A stretch of 64,000 nucleotides of DNA, taken from assembly GCA_050633825.1 (NCBI GenBank), contig JBOEHG010000002.1:1-64000 (forward strand), read 5' to 3'. Under the pieces are notes generated by a model. That model had not been told where the DNA came from, searched no databases, and saw only the letters and a program-made list of their open reading frames with translations. The position numbers and the translations under genes were made by a program. The stretch's first letter is position 1, and each line of letters begins with the position of its first letter. This document shows, piece by piece, positions 42,656-52,166 of this stretch. Origin of the DNA: CANLBN01 sp050633825 (GTDB taxonomy: Bacteria; Pseudomonadota; Gammaproteobacteria; Pseudomonadales; Cellvibrionaceae).

Positions 42656-43618
42656 ATGGCAATAAAGATTGTTTTTCTGGATCATTCGACCATCCCTTCT
42701 CACATCACCATTCCTGCACCAGCATTTGATTGCGAGTGGATAAATTATGATCTGACGAACACTGAACAAATCGTTGATCGTGCTAAAGATGCGGAGGTTA
42801 TTGTCGTCAATAAAGTGCTTTTATCTGCTGATATTATTAAGCAATTACCTCAGTTAAAACATATTGCTGTCATTGCCACTGGCTTTAATAATATTGATAT
42901 TAGTGCTTGTAAACAGCGTGGCATAGCGGTCACTAATACACCAGGTTACTCAGTCAACTCTGTACCTGAACATGCACTTGCATTGATATTTGCCCTTAGG
43001 CGCCACCTCTTTGCTTATCAGTACAGTATGCAAAAGGGCGAGTGGCAAGACTCACCTTTTTTTCATGGTTACCTTGAGCAAACCCTGGACTTAAATAATA
43101 CTCAGCTAGGTATTATTGGTGGTGGGGATTTAGGCAAAGCAACGGCAAAACTGGCAAGCGCACTGGGAATGAAGGTTGTTTTTTCTGACAGGAAAAATTC
43201 AGCTGTATCAGGAAAACCAAATTATTTGCCATTTGATGAACTGCTTAAAACAAGTGATGTGATTTCACTCAACTGCCCTCTTACAAAAGAGACCGAGAAT
43301 TTAATTACACTCACTGAATTAAAACAGATGAAGCAAAATGCACTATTAATTAATACCGCTCGCGGCGGTCTGGTTAATGAAGCAGACCTGGCTATAGCAA
43401 TTAATGACAACCTTATTGCAGGGGCTGGATTTGATGTCGCAAGTGAAGAACCTATTAAGGCTGATAATCCGCTATTATCTCTGCTGGATAAACCTAATTT
43501 TATTTTGACACCCCATGTTGCCTGGAGCAGCGATTCGGCTCTAAAACGTCAAGCCGAGATTATGATTGATAACATTAACCAGTTTTCAAAAGGTGTGCAC
43601 CTCAATCGTGTCGATTAA
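42656..43618 (+). CDS. D-2-hydroxyacid dehydrogenase, NAD(P)-dependent
   Basis: The 320-residue enzyme has the GxGxxG-like nucleotide loop LGIIGGGDLGKATAKL (about 148) with Asp in VVFSDRK, the catalytic Arg in INTARGGLVNEADL, Glu in DVASEEP and His in TPHVAW. It oxidises or reduces a D-2-hydroxyacid, such as glycerate/hydroxypyruvate; substrate is not certain. It is closest in feel to HprA-type glycerate dehydrogenases. It is convergent with rsmJ. Confidence 0.9.
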   Translation: MAIKIVFLDHSTIPSHITIPAPAFDCEWINYDLTNTEQIVDRAKDAEVIVVNKVLLSADIIKQLPQLKHIAVIATGFNNIDISACKQRGIAVTNTPGYSVNSVPEHALALIFALRRHLFAYQYSMQKGEWQDSPFFHGYLEQTLDLNNTQLGIIGGGDLGKATAKLASALGMKVVFSDRKNSAVSGKPNYLPFDELLKTSDVISLNCPLTKETENLITLTELKQMKQNALLINTARGGLVNEADLAIAINDNLIAGAGFDVASEEPIKADNPLLSLLDKPNFILTPHVAWSSDSALKRQAEIMIDNINQFSKGVHLNRVD

Positions 43619-43623
43619 GGGCG

Positions 43624-44460
43624 TTAAGGCATTTTAGATAAAGGATAAATATCAAAACGGCTGGATTTACCCGCTAATACTAGACCCGGTTTTGGGAGAT
43701 CGCTGTCTGGATATTGTTGATCAATGGATGGCGCTTTTCGCGGACGCTTAACAACGACTCTATAACGCGTCTTTAACAAGGACCGACTCAGTAAATCACC
43801 TGCATCCGTATCACCGCCAACAATGGATTGAAATGCCAACATCGACTTTTTCACCTGTGCGCTTTTCTCTCGCTCAGGAAACATAGGATCTAGGTAGATG
43901 ACATCACAGGGCTCCTCCAAACTATCAAGGTAATTAATAGACTCCTGATGACTTACGCTTAAACGGCTAATGATGGCTTTCAATTCCAAGTCATCACTAG
44001 ATCTGGCACGCTCAATGCCATCCTGTAATAACTGAAAAATTAATGGCACACGTTCAACCATATTCACCTGACAGCCTAAACTAGCAAGAACAAAACCATC
44101 GTTACCTAAACCTGCTGTTAAGTCTGTCACTATGGGTCGGTAAGCACCTTTGATACCTATCGCTTTAGCAATCAACTGCCCTTTTCCACCACCAAAACGT
44201 CGTCTGTGCGCAGCAGCCCCTGTCACAAAATCAACATATACGGGACCCGGAGACTTTCTACCCGTGAAATACAGTGACAACCCCCGATGATCAACAACAA
44301 CGACAAACTGGCCTGTGGTCATGTTTTCCGGTGCGCCTGTAAGAATGGGCAAAGCTAACGATTGAGCGACGCTATCAGCAACCGAGAGAAGATTAGTATC
44401 TGCACAGAAAATACCTGCAATAGGTGAAGACTCAGGAGAATCACCGATTACATTGGTCAT
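43624..44460 (-). CDS. rsmJ: 16S rRNA (guanine1516-N2)-methyltransferase
   Basis: RsmJ methylates G1516 in helix 45 of 16S rRNA. The 278-residue length is near the E. coli value (250). Landmarks are VDFVTGAAAHRRRFGGGKGQ, the SAM motif VTDLTAGLGNDGFVLASLG, VNMVERVP, and DVIYLDPMFPEREKSA. The C-terminal RYRVVVKRPRKAP is also typical. It lies 5 bp from the convergent dehydrogenase gene. Confidence 0.94.
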   Translation of the reverse strand: MTNVIGDSPESSPIAGIFCADTNLLSVADSVAQSLALPILTGAPENMTTGQFVVVVDHRGLSLYFTGRKSPGPVYVDFVTGAAAHRRRFGGGKGQLIAKAIGIKGAYRPIVTDLTAGLGNDGFVLASLGCQVNMVERVPLIFQLLQDGIERARSSDDLELKAIISRLSVSHQESINYLDSLEEPCDVIYLDPMFPEREKSAQVKKSMLAFQSIVGGDTDAGDLLSRSLLKTRYRVVVKRPRKAPSIDQQYPDSDLPKPGLVLAGKSSRFDIYPLSKMP

Positions 44461-44493
44461 AGAAATTATTCAGGAAGGTAGTATAAGAGTGGC

Positions 44494-44808
44494 TTAACGC
44501 GCAAACATTAAACCAATTGTGTTACGTTGAACGTGCATGACTTTCATATTGACAGGTTCTTCATTAACAGCACCGACCATTTTAACAAAGCGCACCTTAA
44601 CTTCAGTGCCTTCTGGTGGTATAGGATGATTTTCTATCTGTACAGATGCACCGCCATCAGAGATATCTTGCGTTGATCCGATGATCGTTCCAATCGAAGG
44701 GTGCATGATTTCAACACGAATGGACGTAGACTTACGCTCTGAACGTCGTCTCTCGCTACCCATGTGCACTCTTGAAGGGTCGTTGGTGATGCCTGTAATA
44801 AAAGTCAT
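44494..44808 (-). CDS. PilZ domain protein, candidate c-di-GMP receptor
   Basis: A 104-residue single-domain protein with the PilZ binding elements: the RxxxR-like RRRSERKS (about residue 20) and DISDGGASV (D/NxSxxG, about 48), then a strand with HVQRNTIGLMF. All the expected c-di-GMP contacts are present. The pathway output is unknown. The GGDEF-EAL protein encoded at 24688 could supply or remove the ligand. Confidence 0.8.
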   Translation of the reverse strand: MTFITGITNDPSRVHMGSERRRSERKSTSIRVEIMHPSIGTIIGSTQDISDGGASVQIENHPIPPEGTEVKVRFVKMVGAVNEEPVNMKVMHVQRNTIGLMFAR

Positions 44809-44934
44809 AAGTCTATTGTTAACGAAAATGAAAAAAAATTCACTCTATTTATACTAAATATAGGCAATTAATACCTAAAAATCAATTATTAGAGAGGTCT
44901 GTCGCCATTCCAAGAGGCTGAACAGAGACCACTT

Positions 44935-45651
44935 TTACTGATCAAAATCCAAACCTAAACGACCGCCTACTAATTCATACGATTCAACAACGCCACCCAA
45001 GTTTTGGCGGAACCGATCTTTATCAAGTTTTTCTCGGGTATCTTTATCCCATAAACGGCAACCATCAGGCGAAAACTCATCACCCAAAATCACTTCCCCC
45101 TTATAAACACCAAATTCCAGTTTATAATCAACAAGTAACATACCACCATCAAGAAATAAGGGCTTTAATACATCGTTGACTTTAAAGGTCAGCTCAGTCA
45201 TCACTTCCATTTGCGCTGGTGTTGCCCAACCAAATGTTTCAACATGTGATGAGGTAATCATGGGGTCGCCTAAGGCATCATCTTTAAGGAAAAATTCAAA
45301 CACAGGCGGGTCAAGCTCAAGTCCTTCTTCTATGCCTAAACGACGACACAAGGAACCCGCAGCAATATTGCGAATAACACATTCCACAGGGATCATATCA
45401 AGGCATTTGACGACACTTTCAGTATCTGACAACTGTTTTTCGAAGTGGGTGGGAATCCCGGCAGCTTGTAGTTTTTCCATGATAAACGCATTAAACTTAT
45501 TATTGACCATCCCTTTTCGATCAAGTTGCTCGACTTTCTTACCATCAAAAGCAGACGTGTCATTACGAAAATGTAGTATTAATAAGTTCTCATCATCAGT
45601 TTTGTAAACTGACTTGGCTTTACCAGAATAAAGTAATTCACCTTTTTTCAT
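44935..45651 (-). CDS. purC: SAICAR synthase
   Basis: PurC joins aspartate to CAIR in purine synthesis. The 238-residue length matches E. coli (237). Visible blocks: LLYSGKAKSVYKTDDENLL, FRNDTSAFDGKK, VVKCLDMIPVECVIRNIAAGSL, SSHVETFGWATPAQM, LVDYKLEFGVY and GDEFSPDGCRLWD. It is the last gene of the dapA-bamC-MBL-purC operon, 9 bp after the MBL gene, an order shared with Pseudomonas. Confidence 0.97.
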   Translation of the reverse strand: MKKGELLYSGKAKSVYKTDDENLLILHFRNDTSAFDGKKVEQLDRKGMVNNKFNAFIMEKLQAAGIPTHFEKQLSDTESVVKCLDMIPVECVIRNIAAGSLCRRLGIEEGLELDPPVFEFFLKDDALGDPMITSSHVETFGWATPAQMEVMTELTFKVNDVLKPLFLDGGMLLVDYKLEFGVYKGEVILGDEFSPDGCRLWDKDTREKLDKDRFRQNLGGVVESYELVGGRLGLDFDQ

Positions 45652-45660
45652 ACAGCTATC

Positions 45661-46464
45661 TCAATTGGTCTCTATATAATGTTGTTCGTTATCCGCAGCG
45701 ACAAGCGAAATCCAGTCAAAACCTTGGTCTTGGCAAGCGTAGTGTACTTTCTGAATAGGCTGTTGCACATCTTCAAAAGCATCCTGAGCCAAGTTTAGGG
45801 TATTGTTTTGTTGACTAATATGAGCAACCACTAAGTGTTGCAATTTTGAACGATCAATACGCCACAAAAAATCAGCCGCTTGTTGATTGCTCAGATGTCC
45901 CCAAGGTCCACCTACGCGTTGCTTTAATGAAGGTGGATATTGACCAGATGCCAGCATTAATGGATCGTGGTTGGCTTCTAAAATAAGCCCATCACAGGAC
46001 TGATAATGCATTTCTACGTGAGGTGTAATACTGCCCAGATCAGTCAATATGCCAAGCCGTGATTGCCCTGCACTAAAAATATATTGCGCTGGCTCGGTTG
46101 CATCATGAGGTACCGCAACGGGTGTAATCTCTACAGACCCAATCGTAAAAGCTTGATAACTTTTAATCAAATTAATATTAGGGATCTGACCAATATCTCT
46201 GCTGCGCAAAGTTCCGGGAGTCATATACACAGGCACTTTATACTTACGTGCCAGTGGCCCTACGCCCCCTATATGATCGCTATGCTCATGGGTAACAATG
46301 ACCGCACTTAATTCTTCTGCCGAAACACCTAATCGTAATAGGCGTTTTTGTGTTTCTTTTAGAGTAAATCCACAATCAACTAGTAACAGGCAATCATGAT
46401 AGCGTATTAAGGTCGCATTTCCTTTACTACCACTACCCAAAGACGAAAATTGTAATGAAGACAA
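45661..46464 (-). CDS. MBL-fold hydrolase, YycJ/WalJ type
   Basis: The 267-residue metallo-beta-lactamase-fold protein starts FSSLGSGSKGNATLI, typical of the YycJ/VicX branch. The zinc motif THEHSDHIGG (about 58) and downstream His and Asp ligands (AVPHDAT, DLGS) are present. Members of this branch are thought to be exonucleases or cyclic-nucleotide phosphodiesterases. It lies between bamC and purC with very short gaps (10 and 9 bp). Confidence 0.9.
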   Translation of the reverse strand: MSSLQFSSLGSGSKGNATLIRYHDCLLLVDCGFTLKETQKRLLRLGVSAEELSAVIVTHEHSDHIGGVGPLARKYKVPVYMTPGTLRSRDIGQIPNINLIKSYQAFTIGSVEITPVAVPHDATEPAQYIFSAGQSRLGILTDLGSITPHVEMHYQSCDGLILEANHDPLMLASGQYPPSLKQRVGGPWGHLSNQQAADFLWRIDRSKLQHLVVAHISQQNNTLNLAQDAFEDVQQPIQKVHYACQDQGFDWISLVAADNEQHYIETN

Positions 46465-46474
46465 AAGGTACCCC

Positions 46475-47611
46475 TTAAATTAAGCGTAACCGAATAATCT
46501 CCAAGATCTCTCTTGCATCATCAGATGATAGTTTTTTACCGTAACCATCACGGACATATAAGAAAAAACCGCCTTCTATTTGTTGTGCTACTAATAAGTA
46601 ACCGGGAATACTTGTCAGTTTTTTAGCTGCATTAGCCTCAACTCTACGTGGAAACAGCGCATTAATTTCAGGTGTATTTTGTAAATTAGCCAATAGCGTT
46701 TCTAAATCATAACGACTTCTCTTAGTAGACTCATCATCACCACTAGTAAAGGTGATAAAGCTAAACAATCCAGACTTTTTGGATTTCACTTCATACTGAT
46801 CAAAATAGTATATGCCCTTTGATGTATCTTTTTCATAGGTTGAAAAACCATCCTGACTCAACACCTTACTTAAAGCACTATCCAAGCGTTGCCGATTAAT
46901 ATTAGCCCGCAGCACTGGCTCCTGATTAACATCATCACTTGTAACTTTTTCAGAAAGATCGATGGTCGTTGCTAAATAAGAGTCACCAAAAGTTGTATTT
47001 GAATCATTTAATACTTTGACCAACTCATTGGCTAACCAATTAGCATGAGCACGATCTTGCACACGTTCAGCCCATATTTCCGGTGCGTCTTCAACACCTC
47101 GCAATAAGCTTTTATCATTGGTCAAATGGATTTCCGTGGTATTTGCTTGTAAGCCACGCTCCAAACGCATACGGTAACGCGTAGCAAAACCCGGTTGGAC
47201 AGCTTGTTCGAACCAATCTGTTTCAATAGTGGCAGTATCCAAGTCTCTTTTCACAATAGCAACGTTACGAGATTGCCAAAAATAGACTAACTGAGACCAT
47301 GTTGTTGACGCGAGTTGAGCATTTAGTACCCAGACTTGTTCACCCAAACGCTGAACAGAAGCAATATTAGCGTCATCTTGAACTCCAAGGCTAGGAGGAA
47401 AAGGGACTTCAAAATCATCGGGTTTTCGACCTGCTTGTTGCGGCACACGATAAAGTTGTCCCAAACGCTCATTATCCGATTGTTCAGGTACTGTTAGCGG
47501 TGGGATCGTTGTTGATTTTAGATATTCAGGGGATTTTGTGGAACACCCGGAGATCACCACCAGTAACAAGGTAAATAAAATGACTAAAAAACGAAACACT
47601 ATCTGACTCAT
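46475..47611 (-). CDS. bamC: outer-membrane assembly lipoprotein BamC
   Basis: BamC is an accessory part of the BAM machine that inserts beta-barrel proteins. The 378-residue precursor has a lipoprotein signal (LLLVVISGC, then STKSPEY). Two helix-grip domains follow: one near EQVWVLNAQLASTTWSQLVYFW (about 92) and one near LVVAQQ.. end (GYLLVAQQIEGGFFLYVRDG). Sequence of BamC varies widely, but the location directly downstream of dapA and ahead of the MBL gene strengthens the call. Confidence 0.9.
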   Translation of the reverse strand: MSQIVFRFLVILFTLLLVVISGCSTKSPEYLKSTTIPPLTVPEQSDNERLGQLYRVPQQAGRKPDDFEVPFPPSLGVQDDANIASVQRLGEQVWVLNAQLASTTWSQLVYFWQSRNVAIVKRDLDTATIETDWFEQAVQPGFATRYRMRLERGLQANTTEIHLTNDKSLLRGVEDAPEIWAERVQDRAHANWLANELVKVLNDSNTTFGDSYLATTIDLSEKVTSDDVNQEPVLRANINRQRLDSALSKVLSQDGFSTYEKDTSKGIYYFDQYEVKSKKSGLFSFITFTSGDDESTKRSRYDLETLLANLQNTPEINALFPRRVEANAAKKLTSIPGYLLVAQQIEGGFFLYVRDGYGKKLSSDDAREILEIIRLRLI

Positions 47612-47628
47612 AACCGACTAATTACGTA

Positions 47629-48528
47629 CTAAGAAGAAATGATGGAAAGCGCAACCATAGCTTCACGTAAACGCTCACAATTAGGCTGAGTTAAAGGAGT
47701 AAGCGGTAAGCGAATGCCAAGTGGCGTTAAACCCATTGCATGCATTGCCCACTTAACAGGGATTGGGTTAGATTCTGTAAACAAGGCATTATGCAACGGC
47801 ACTAAGGCATCCTGTAATGAGCGAGCAGCATCCGTTTCACCAGCAATGGCTAAACGACATAAATCGGCCATTTTTTGGGGTACAACATTTGCCGTAACAG
47901 AAATATTCCCTTTTGCACCTAACAACATCAGCTCAACGGCGGTAAGGTCATCACCAGAATAGACCGTGAAATTTTCAGGTGCTTGCTCAATCAACAATCG
48001 TCCTCGGGCCATGTCACCGGTGGCGTCTTTGATACCGATAATATTTTCGTGTCCGGCCAAACGTAGAACCGTTTCATTTTCCATATCCGTTATGGTGCGT
48101 CCGGGAACATTATAGAGTATTTGAGGTACAGCCACTGAATCAGCAACCTGCATATAGTGCTGATAAAGACCTTCTTGAGTCGGTTTGTTATAATAAGGCA
48201 CAACCAATAAACAAGCATCAACGCCTAAATCATGGGCTGCTTTTGTAAGAGAAACCGCTTCACTGGTAGAGTTAGCCCCTGTTCCAGCAATCACTGCGGT
48301 GCGCTCATTGGTACGCTCAACAACACGTTTTACAACAGCAAGGTGCTCATCCACGGATAAAGTTGCAGACTCACCAGTGGTACCCACTGCAACAATTGCA
48401 GATGTGCCCCCTTCAATATGAAAATCGACAAGCTTATCTAGCGCTTCCCAATCCAGCGAGCCATCCGCATGCATAGGGCTTACCAATGCCACCATGCTAC
48501 CTTCTAATTGCAGATTATGTTGACCCAT
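47629..48528 (-). CDS. dapA: 4-hydroxy-tetrahydrodipicolinate synthase
   Basis: DapA condenses pyruvate with aspartate semialdehyde in lysine and peptidoglycan precursor synthesis. The 299-residue TIM barrel has GTTGESATL, the catalytic Tyr in LYNVPGRT (about 139), the Schiff-base Lys in GIKDATGD (about 167), and the C-terminal PLGIRLPLTPL. It is first in the dapA-bamC-MBL-purC operon; bamC follows 17 bp later. Confidence 0.97.
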   Translation of the reverse strand: MGQHNLQLEGSMVALVSPMHADGSLDWEALDKLVDFHIEGGTSAIVAVGTTGESATLSVDEHLAVVKRVVERTNERTAVIAGTGANSTSEAVSLTKAAHDLGVDACLLVVPYYNKPTQEGLYQHYMQVADSVAVPQILYNVPGRTITDMENETVLRLAGHENIIGIKDATGDMARGRLLIEQAPENFTVYSGDDLTAVELMLLGAKGNISVTANVVPQKMADLCRLAIAGETDAARSLQDALVPLHNALFTESNPIPVKWAMHAMGLTPLGIRLPLTPLTQPNCERLREAMVALSIISS

Positions 48529-48593
48529 TCTTTACTCCACACTAACCAAAATGGCTATTTATTATCTAAAATATTTATTTATTCAGGGCCTGA

Positions 48594-48610
48594 GACCCTG
48601 TTGAACGCTA
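48594..48610 (-). terminator. short hairpin downstream of lpxL
   Basis: CAGGG and CCCTG flank a 7-nt loop (CCTGAGA); on the minus strand the stem is followed by an A/T-rich run. It lies between the lpxL stop and dapA start and may be a weak terminator for lpxL. Confidence 0.35.
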
Positions 48611-48677
48611 AAGGTGCAATGTTACTGACGAGGCAAGCCTTATACAAGAACATTCATACTACATTATCAGTACATCA

Positions 48678-49598
48678 CTAATATATTTTGGCTTCACCAT
48701 CCGGACGTGTTTTAAACCGTCGATGCATCCAAAGATATTCTGCGGGGTTATTCCTGACACAACTTTCAATATGTTGATTAATTCTCACTAGATCAGCGTA
48801 GTCATCACCCGATGGAATCCCCTCGAAAGCAGGCATAAATTCAATTTCATACCCACTGAAGTCCGGTAAGTGTCGGTAGACCATCGCAACCGCAGGAACT
48901 TTTGCCATACGTAATAAACGAGGAGGCGCAGCAACCGTCGCCGTCTCAATGCCAAACCACGGGACAAATGCACTGACTTTGCGACCATAATCCTGATCTG
49001 GGGCATACCATAGCCAGTCACCCTGCTTAAGCGCCTTAACCATACCCCGAATATCCCGGCGTGCAATAGCACCTGAATTTTTATTATGGCGCTCTCGACC
49101 CCAGCGCTGAATCAAATCGTAAACTGGGTTCTTATGGGGACGATAGGACATATACATATTGAACAAGCGATTGATAGCGACATTGGCAATTTCGAGCGTT
49201 GTAAAATGAATTGTAATAATCAAAGCACCGGTGCCCTGCTCTCTTAACTGCTCCCAATGAGTTTGTCCCTTGACCACAAAGCGCTTCTTGAGGCGCCAAT
49301 AAGGCATAAACCAAGCCATTCCCATTTCAAACAGCGCCATTCCAGTGGCTTCAAAGTGCTCTATCACCAATGCTTTGTGCTCTTCCGCTGATTTTTCAGG
49401 GAAGCACAACTCAATATTTTTTTTAGCGATACGCCGACGGCTTTTAATCAAATAATAGGATAAACGACCTAGGCAACGCCCAAGCCACAACTGAAAACGG
49501 AAAGGTAACTGAGCCAATATGGCCAACAACAAAAAACCAAACCATGTTAACCAGTAACGAGGATGCCAAAGCGGGGCCGAAGAAGAGCGTGATGTCAT
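48678..49598 (-). CDS. lpxL: lipid A biosynthesis lauroyl acyltransferase, LpxL/HtrB family
   Basis: The 306-residue inner-membrane enzyme adds a secondary acyl chain to Kdo2-lipid IVA. It has one N-terminal transmembrane segment (about 14-35), the HX4E catalytic pair in ITIHFTTLE (about 135), and the family blocks PHKNPVYDLIQRWGRERHN and DQDYGRKVSAFVPWFG, ending WMHRRFKTRP. The length is the usual 306. It is a single gene, with dapA downstream on the same strand after a 149-bp gap. Confidence 0.92.
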   Translation of the reverse strand: MTSRSSSAPLWHPRYWLTWFGFLLLAILAQLPFRFQLWLGRCLGRLSYYLIKSRRRIAKKNIELCFPEKSAEEHKALVIEHFEATGMALFEMGMAWFMPYWRLKKRFVVKGQTHWEQLREQGTGALIITIHFTTLEIANVAINRLFNMYMSYRPHKNPVYDLIQRWGRERHNKNSGAIARRDIRGMVKALKQGDWLWYAPDQDYGRKVSAFVPWFGIETATVAAPPRLLRMAKVPAVAMVYRHLPDFSGYEIEFMPAFEGIPSGDDYADLVRINQHIESCVRNNPAEYLWMHRRFKTRPDGEAKIY

Positions 49599-49646
49599 TA
49601 GAAACTATTAATCAGCCATAAAGGTTAATGAGATGAATTGAATAAA

Positions 49647-50693
49647 TTAAGGTGCCGGGTTTGAGTACTGTCGATGTATCGCCTCAATCCCCTCAAGCAC
49701 TTCATTCGATAATGTAACATTAACACTGGCAATATTAATGGCCAATTGTTCCATTGTCGTTGCACCGATAATATTGGCTGTTAGAAAGGGTTGTTGATTC
49801 ACAAAGGCTAAAGACATATCGGTCAAACTCAGACCGTGTTCTTTTGCTAATGAGGCATAGGCTGCAGTAGCAGCTTCAGCGTGGGCATTGGTATAACGAG
49901 AAAATCGAGAATAAAGCGTTAAGCGCGCATTTTCTGGTTTAACACCGTTGAGATACTTTCCACTGAGCACACCAAAAGCCAAAGGTGAATAGGCAAGTAA
50001 GCCAATTTTTTCACGTATGGAGACTTCCGCCAAGCCCACTTCATAAGAACGGTTCAACAAGTTATAGGGATTTTGCACACTGGCAACACGAGGCAAGTTA
50101 TACTCTGCCGCTACACGGCAAGACTCCATGACACCCCAAGGGGTTTCATTGGATAAACCAACTGCTCTTATCTTACCTTCAGCAAGTAGATCTGCCATAG
50201 CAGAAAGGGATTCCTGTAAAGAATAAGCGTCTTCATCTTCCGTATGCTGATAGCCCAAACGCCCAAAAAAATTAGTGGTTCTATCGGGCCAATGTAATTG
50301 GTAAAGATCAATATAATCTGTTTGTAAACGAGTTAAAGATCCCTCAACCGCTTGCTTAATTTGAGCCGCGCTTAATCTTGGGCCACCACGAATATGAGCA
50401 AAGCCTGCATTATGCTCACCGTTTCCCGTGACTTTGGTGGCCAAAACAATCTTATCCCGTAAGTTACGTGATTTAATCCAATTACCTACAATCGTCTCGG
50501 AAGCACCATAAGTCTCAGCACGAGGAGGAACTGGGTACATCTCAGCAACATCAATAAAATTGATATTTTTTCCGTAAGCATAATCCATTTGCTCAAAGGC
50601 TTCGTCTTGGGTATTTTGTTCGCCATAGGTCATAGTACCTAAAGCAATTAAGCTAACATCAATACCCGTATTTCCGAGAGTGCGATAATTCAT
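49647..50693 (-). CDS. aldo/keto reductase, Tas-like
   Basis: The start is the ATG at 50693 (MNYRTLGNTGIDVSLIALG); a GTG four codons upstream overlaps the likely ribosome-binding site TAAGG. The 348-residue (alpha/beta)8 protein has the AKR tetrad: Asp and Tyr in NFIDVAEMYP, Lys in VLATKVTG, His in YQLHWPDR. The SRTLG-type opening and PPRAETYGASETIVG match the Tas subgroup, of unknown physiological substrate. It is followed by lpxL on the same strand. Confidence 0.92.
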   Translation of the reverse strand: MNYRTLGNTGIDVSLIALGTMTYGEQNTQDEAFEQMDYAYGKNINFIDVAEMYPVPPRAETYGASETIVGNWIKSRNLRDKIVLATKVTGNGEHNAGFAHIRGGPRLSAAQIKQAVEGSLTRLQTDYIDLYQLHWPDRTTNFFGRLGYQHTEDEDAYSLQESLSAMADLLAEGKIRAVGLSNETPWGVMESCRVAAEYNLPRVASVQNPYNLLNRSYEVGLAEVSIREKIGLLAYSPLAFGVLSGKYLNGVKPENARLTLYSRFSRYTNAHAEAATAAYASLAKEHGLSLTDMSLAFVNQQPFLTANIIGATTMEQLAINIASVNVTLSNEVLEGIEAIHRQYSNPAP

Positions 50694-50790
50694 AATAAAT
50701 GACACCTTAGACGCTTAGCACTTATGACTGAGCCATTTCTAAAAACTCTAGCTACATGATTTCAGTAATGACTTCGTTAGCGTAAACAAA

Positions 50791-51999
50791 TTATAAAAAG
50801 TTAGCGTCAACTAAGGGCGATGTTTCTGCTGCATAATCAACCCCTTCAACGCCAAAACCAAATAAACGCAGAAATTCAGCTTGATATAAAGTGAAATCAG
50901 ATAACTCATTTAAGTTTTCAGTGGTAACTTGAGGCCAAATGGCTTCTACTTTGGCTTGAATGGCAGGATCAAGTTCCAAATCATCCACACGAAAACGATC
51001 CGTATCGTCCAATCTTGGTGAATCACTATAAAGACACTCAGTATACAAACGGTAAAGCTGCTCAATACAACCTTCATGGGTCCCGGCTTCTTGCATGACT
51101 TTAAACAAAATCGCCAAATAAAGAGGCATCACTGGAATAGCTGAGCTCGCTTGCGTTACCACCGCCTTCAAGACCGATACATGAGCAGAACCGTTAAGCG
51201 ATGACAGTTGAGTCCGTAGTTCCGTGGCAGCACGATCCAAATCTTCTTTAGCTTTACCAATAGTGGCATGACCATAAATGGGCCATGTTAATTTTTCACC
51301 CAAATACGTATAAGCAACCGTTTGTGCACCTTCAGCCAAGACATCTGCTGAAGATAAAGCATCGATCCATAGCTGCCAATCTTCACCGCCCATAACTTTA
51401 ACGGTGGTTGCAATCTCTTCCTCAGAAGCAGGTTCTACTGTCACTTCACCGACAACTTGCGTATCTGTATTTAAATTCTTGGCAGTATAGCTCTCGCCGA
51501 TTGGCTTAAGCGTCGATGAATAGATTTCACCACTGACCGGATCAGTTCTACGGGGAGAAGCCAAACTGTATATGACCAAGTCGACCTTTCCCATATCAGC
51601 TTTAATCAAATCAACAACCTGATCTTTACATGCTGTAGAAAAAGCATCGCCATTAATACTCTTTGTATATAACCCCGCCGCTTTTGCCGCATCTTCAAAC
51701 GCAGCAGAATTGTAATACCCTGCTGATCCAGTTTTACGCTCTGTTGGTGGTTTTTCAAAAAACACACCTAAGGTATTTGCGCCATAGCCAAATGCTGCGG
51801 TAATTCTCGATGCCAAACCGTACCCAGTTGAAGCACCAATAACCAATACATTTTTAGGGCCCTGCCCTTTATCAGAAGACTGTCCTTTTTCAGAAAATTG
51901 GGACTTAATATAGTCAATTTGTTGCTGAACATTAGCTGCACACCCCTGTGGATGGGCATTAGTGCAGATAAAACCGCGAACTTTAGGGGAAATAACCAT
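50791..51999 (-). CDS. fabV: trans-2-enoyl-CoA/ACP reductase FabV
   Basis: FabV reduces enoyl-ACP to acyl-ACP with NADH and often gives triclosan tolerance. The 402-residue length fits. Landmarks: NAHPQGC at the N terminus, nucleotide loop GASTGYGLASRITAAFGYGA, FFEKPPTERKTGSAGYYN, IYSLASPRRTDPVSGE, and the catalytic Y-x8-K in IYGHATIGKAK. It is divergent from miaE; the shared promoter region carries a symmetric pair of -10 elements. No fabI is in view, so FabV may be the main enoyl-ACP reductase. Confidence 0.96.
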   Translation of the reverse strand: MVISPKVRGFICTNAHPQGCAANVQQQIDYIKSQFSEKGQSSDKGQGPKNVLVIGASTGYGLASRITAAFGYGANTLGVFFEKPPTERKTGSAGYYNSAAFEDAAKAAGLYTKSINGDAFSTACKDQVVDLIKADMGKVDLVIYSLASPRRTDPVSGEIYSSTLKPIGESYTAKNLNTDTQVVGEVTVEPASEEEIATTVKVMGGEDWQLWIDALSSADVLAEGAQTVAYTYLGEKLTWPIYGHATIGKAKEDLDRAATELRTQLSSLNGSAHVSVLKAVVTQASSAIPVMPLYLAILFKVMQEAGTHEGCIEQLYRLYTECLYSDSPRLDDTDRFRVDDLELDPAIQAKVEAIWPQVTTENLNELSDFTLYQAEFLRLFGFGVEGVDYAAETSPLVDANFL

Positions 52000-52043
52000 T
52001 ATTAGCAGACCTTAAATTATTGAGCTATGCAAAAAAGCCGCAC

Positions 52044-52085
52044 ATTATAAACCGATGACAGAGGGATAGCTAACCGGTTTATAAT
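52044..52085. promoter_or_regulatory. divergent fabV/miaE promoters in an 11-bp inverted repeat
   Basis: ATTATAAACCG (52044-52054) and its complement CGGTTTATAAT (52075-52085) contain back-to-back -10 elements TATAAT facing fabV (52049-52044) and miaE (52080-52085). ATGACA (52055-52060) fits a -35 for miaE with a 19-bp spacer. The CGG-flanked arms could also bind a dimeric regulator. Confidence 0.55.
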
Positions 52086-52166
52086 GGCAGATTAAACAAT
52101 GTTATAAATTGGCCTTATTTACATGGCTAAACTTACATGAATAAACTTATACATGAATACACCTAA

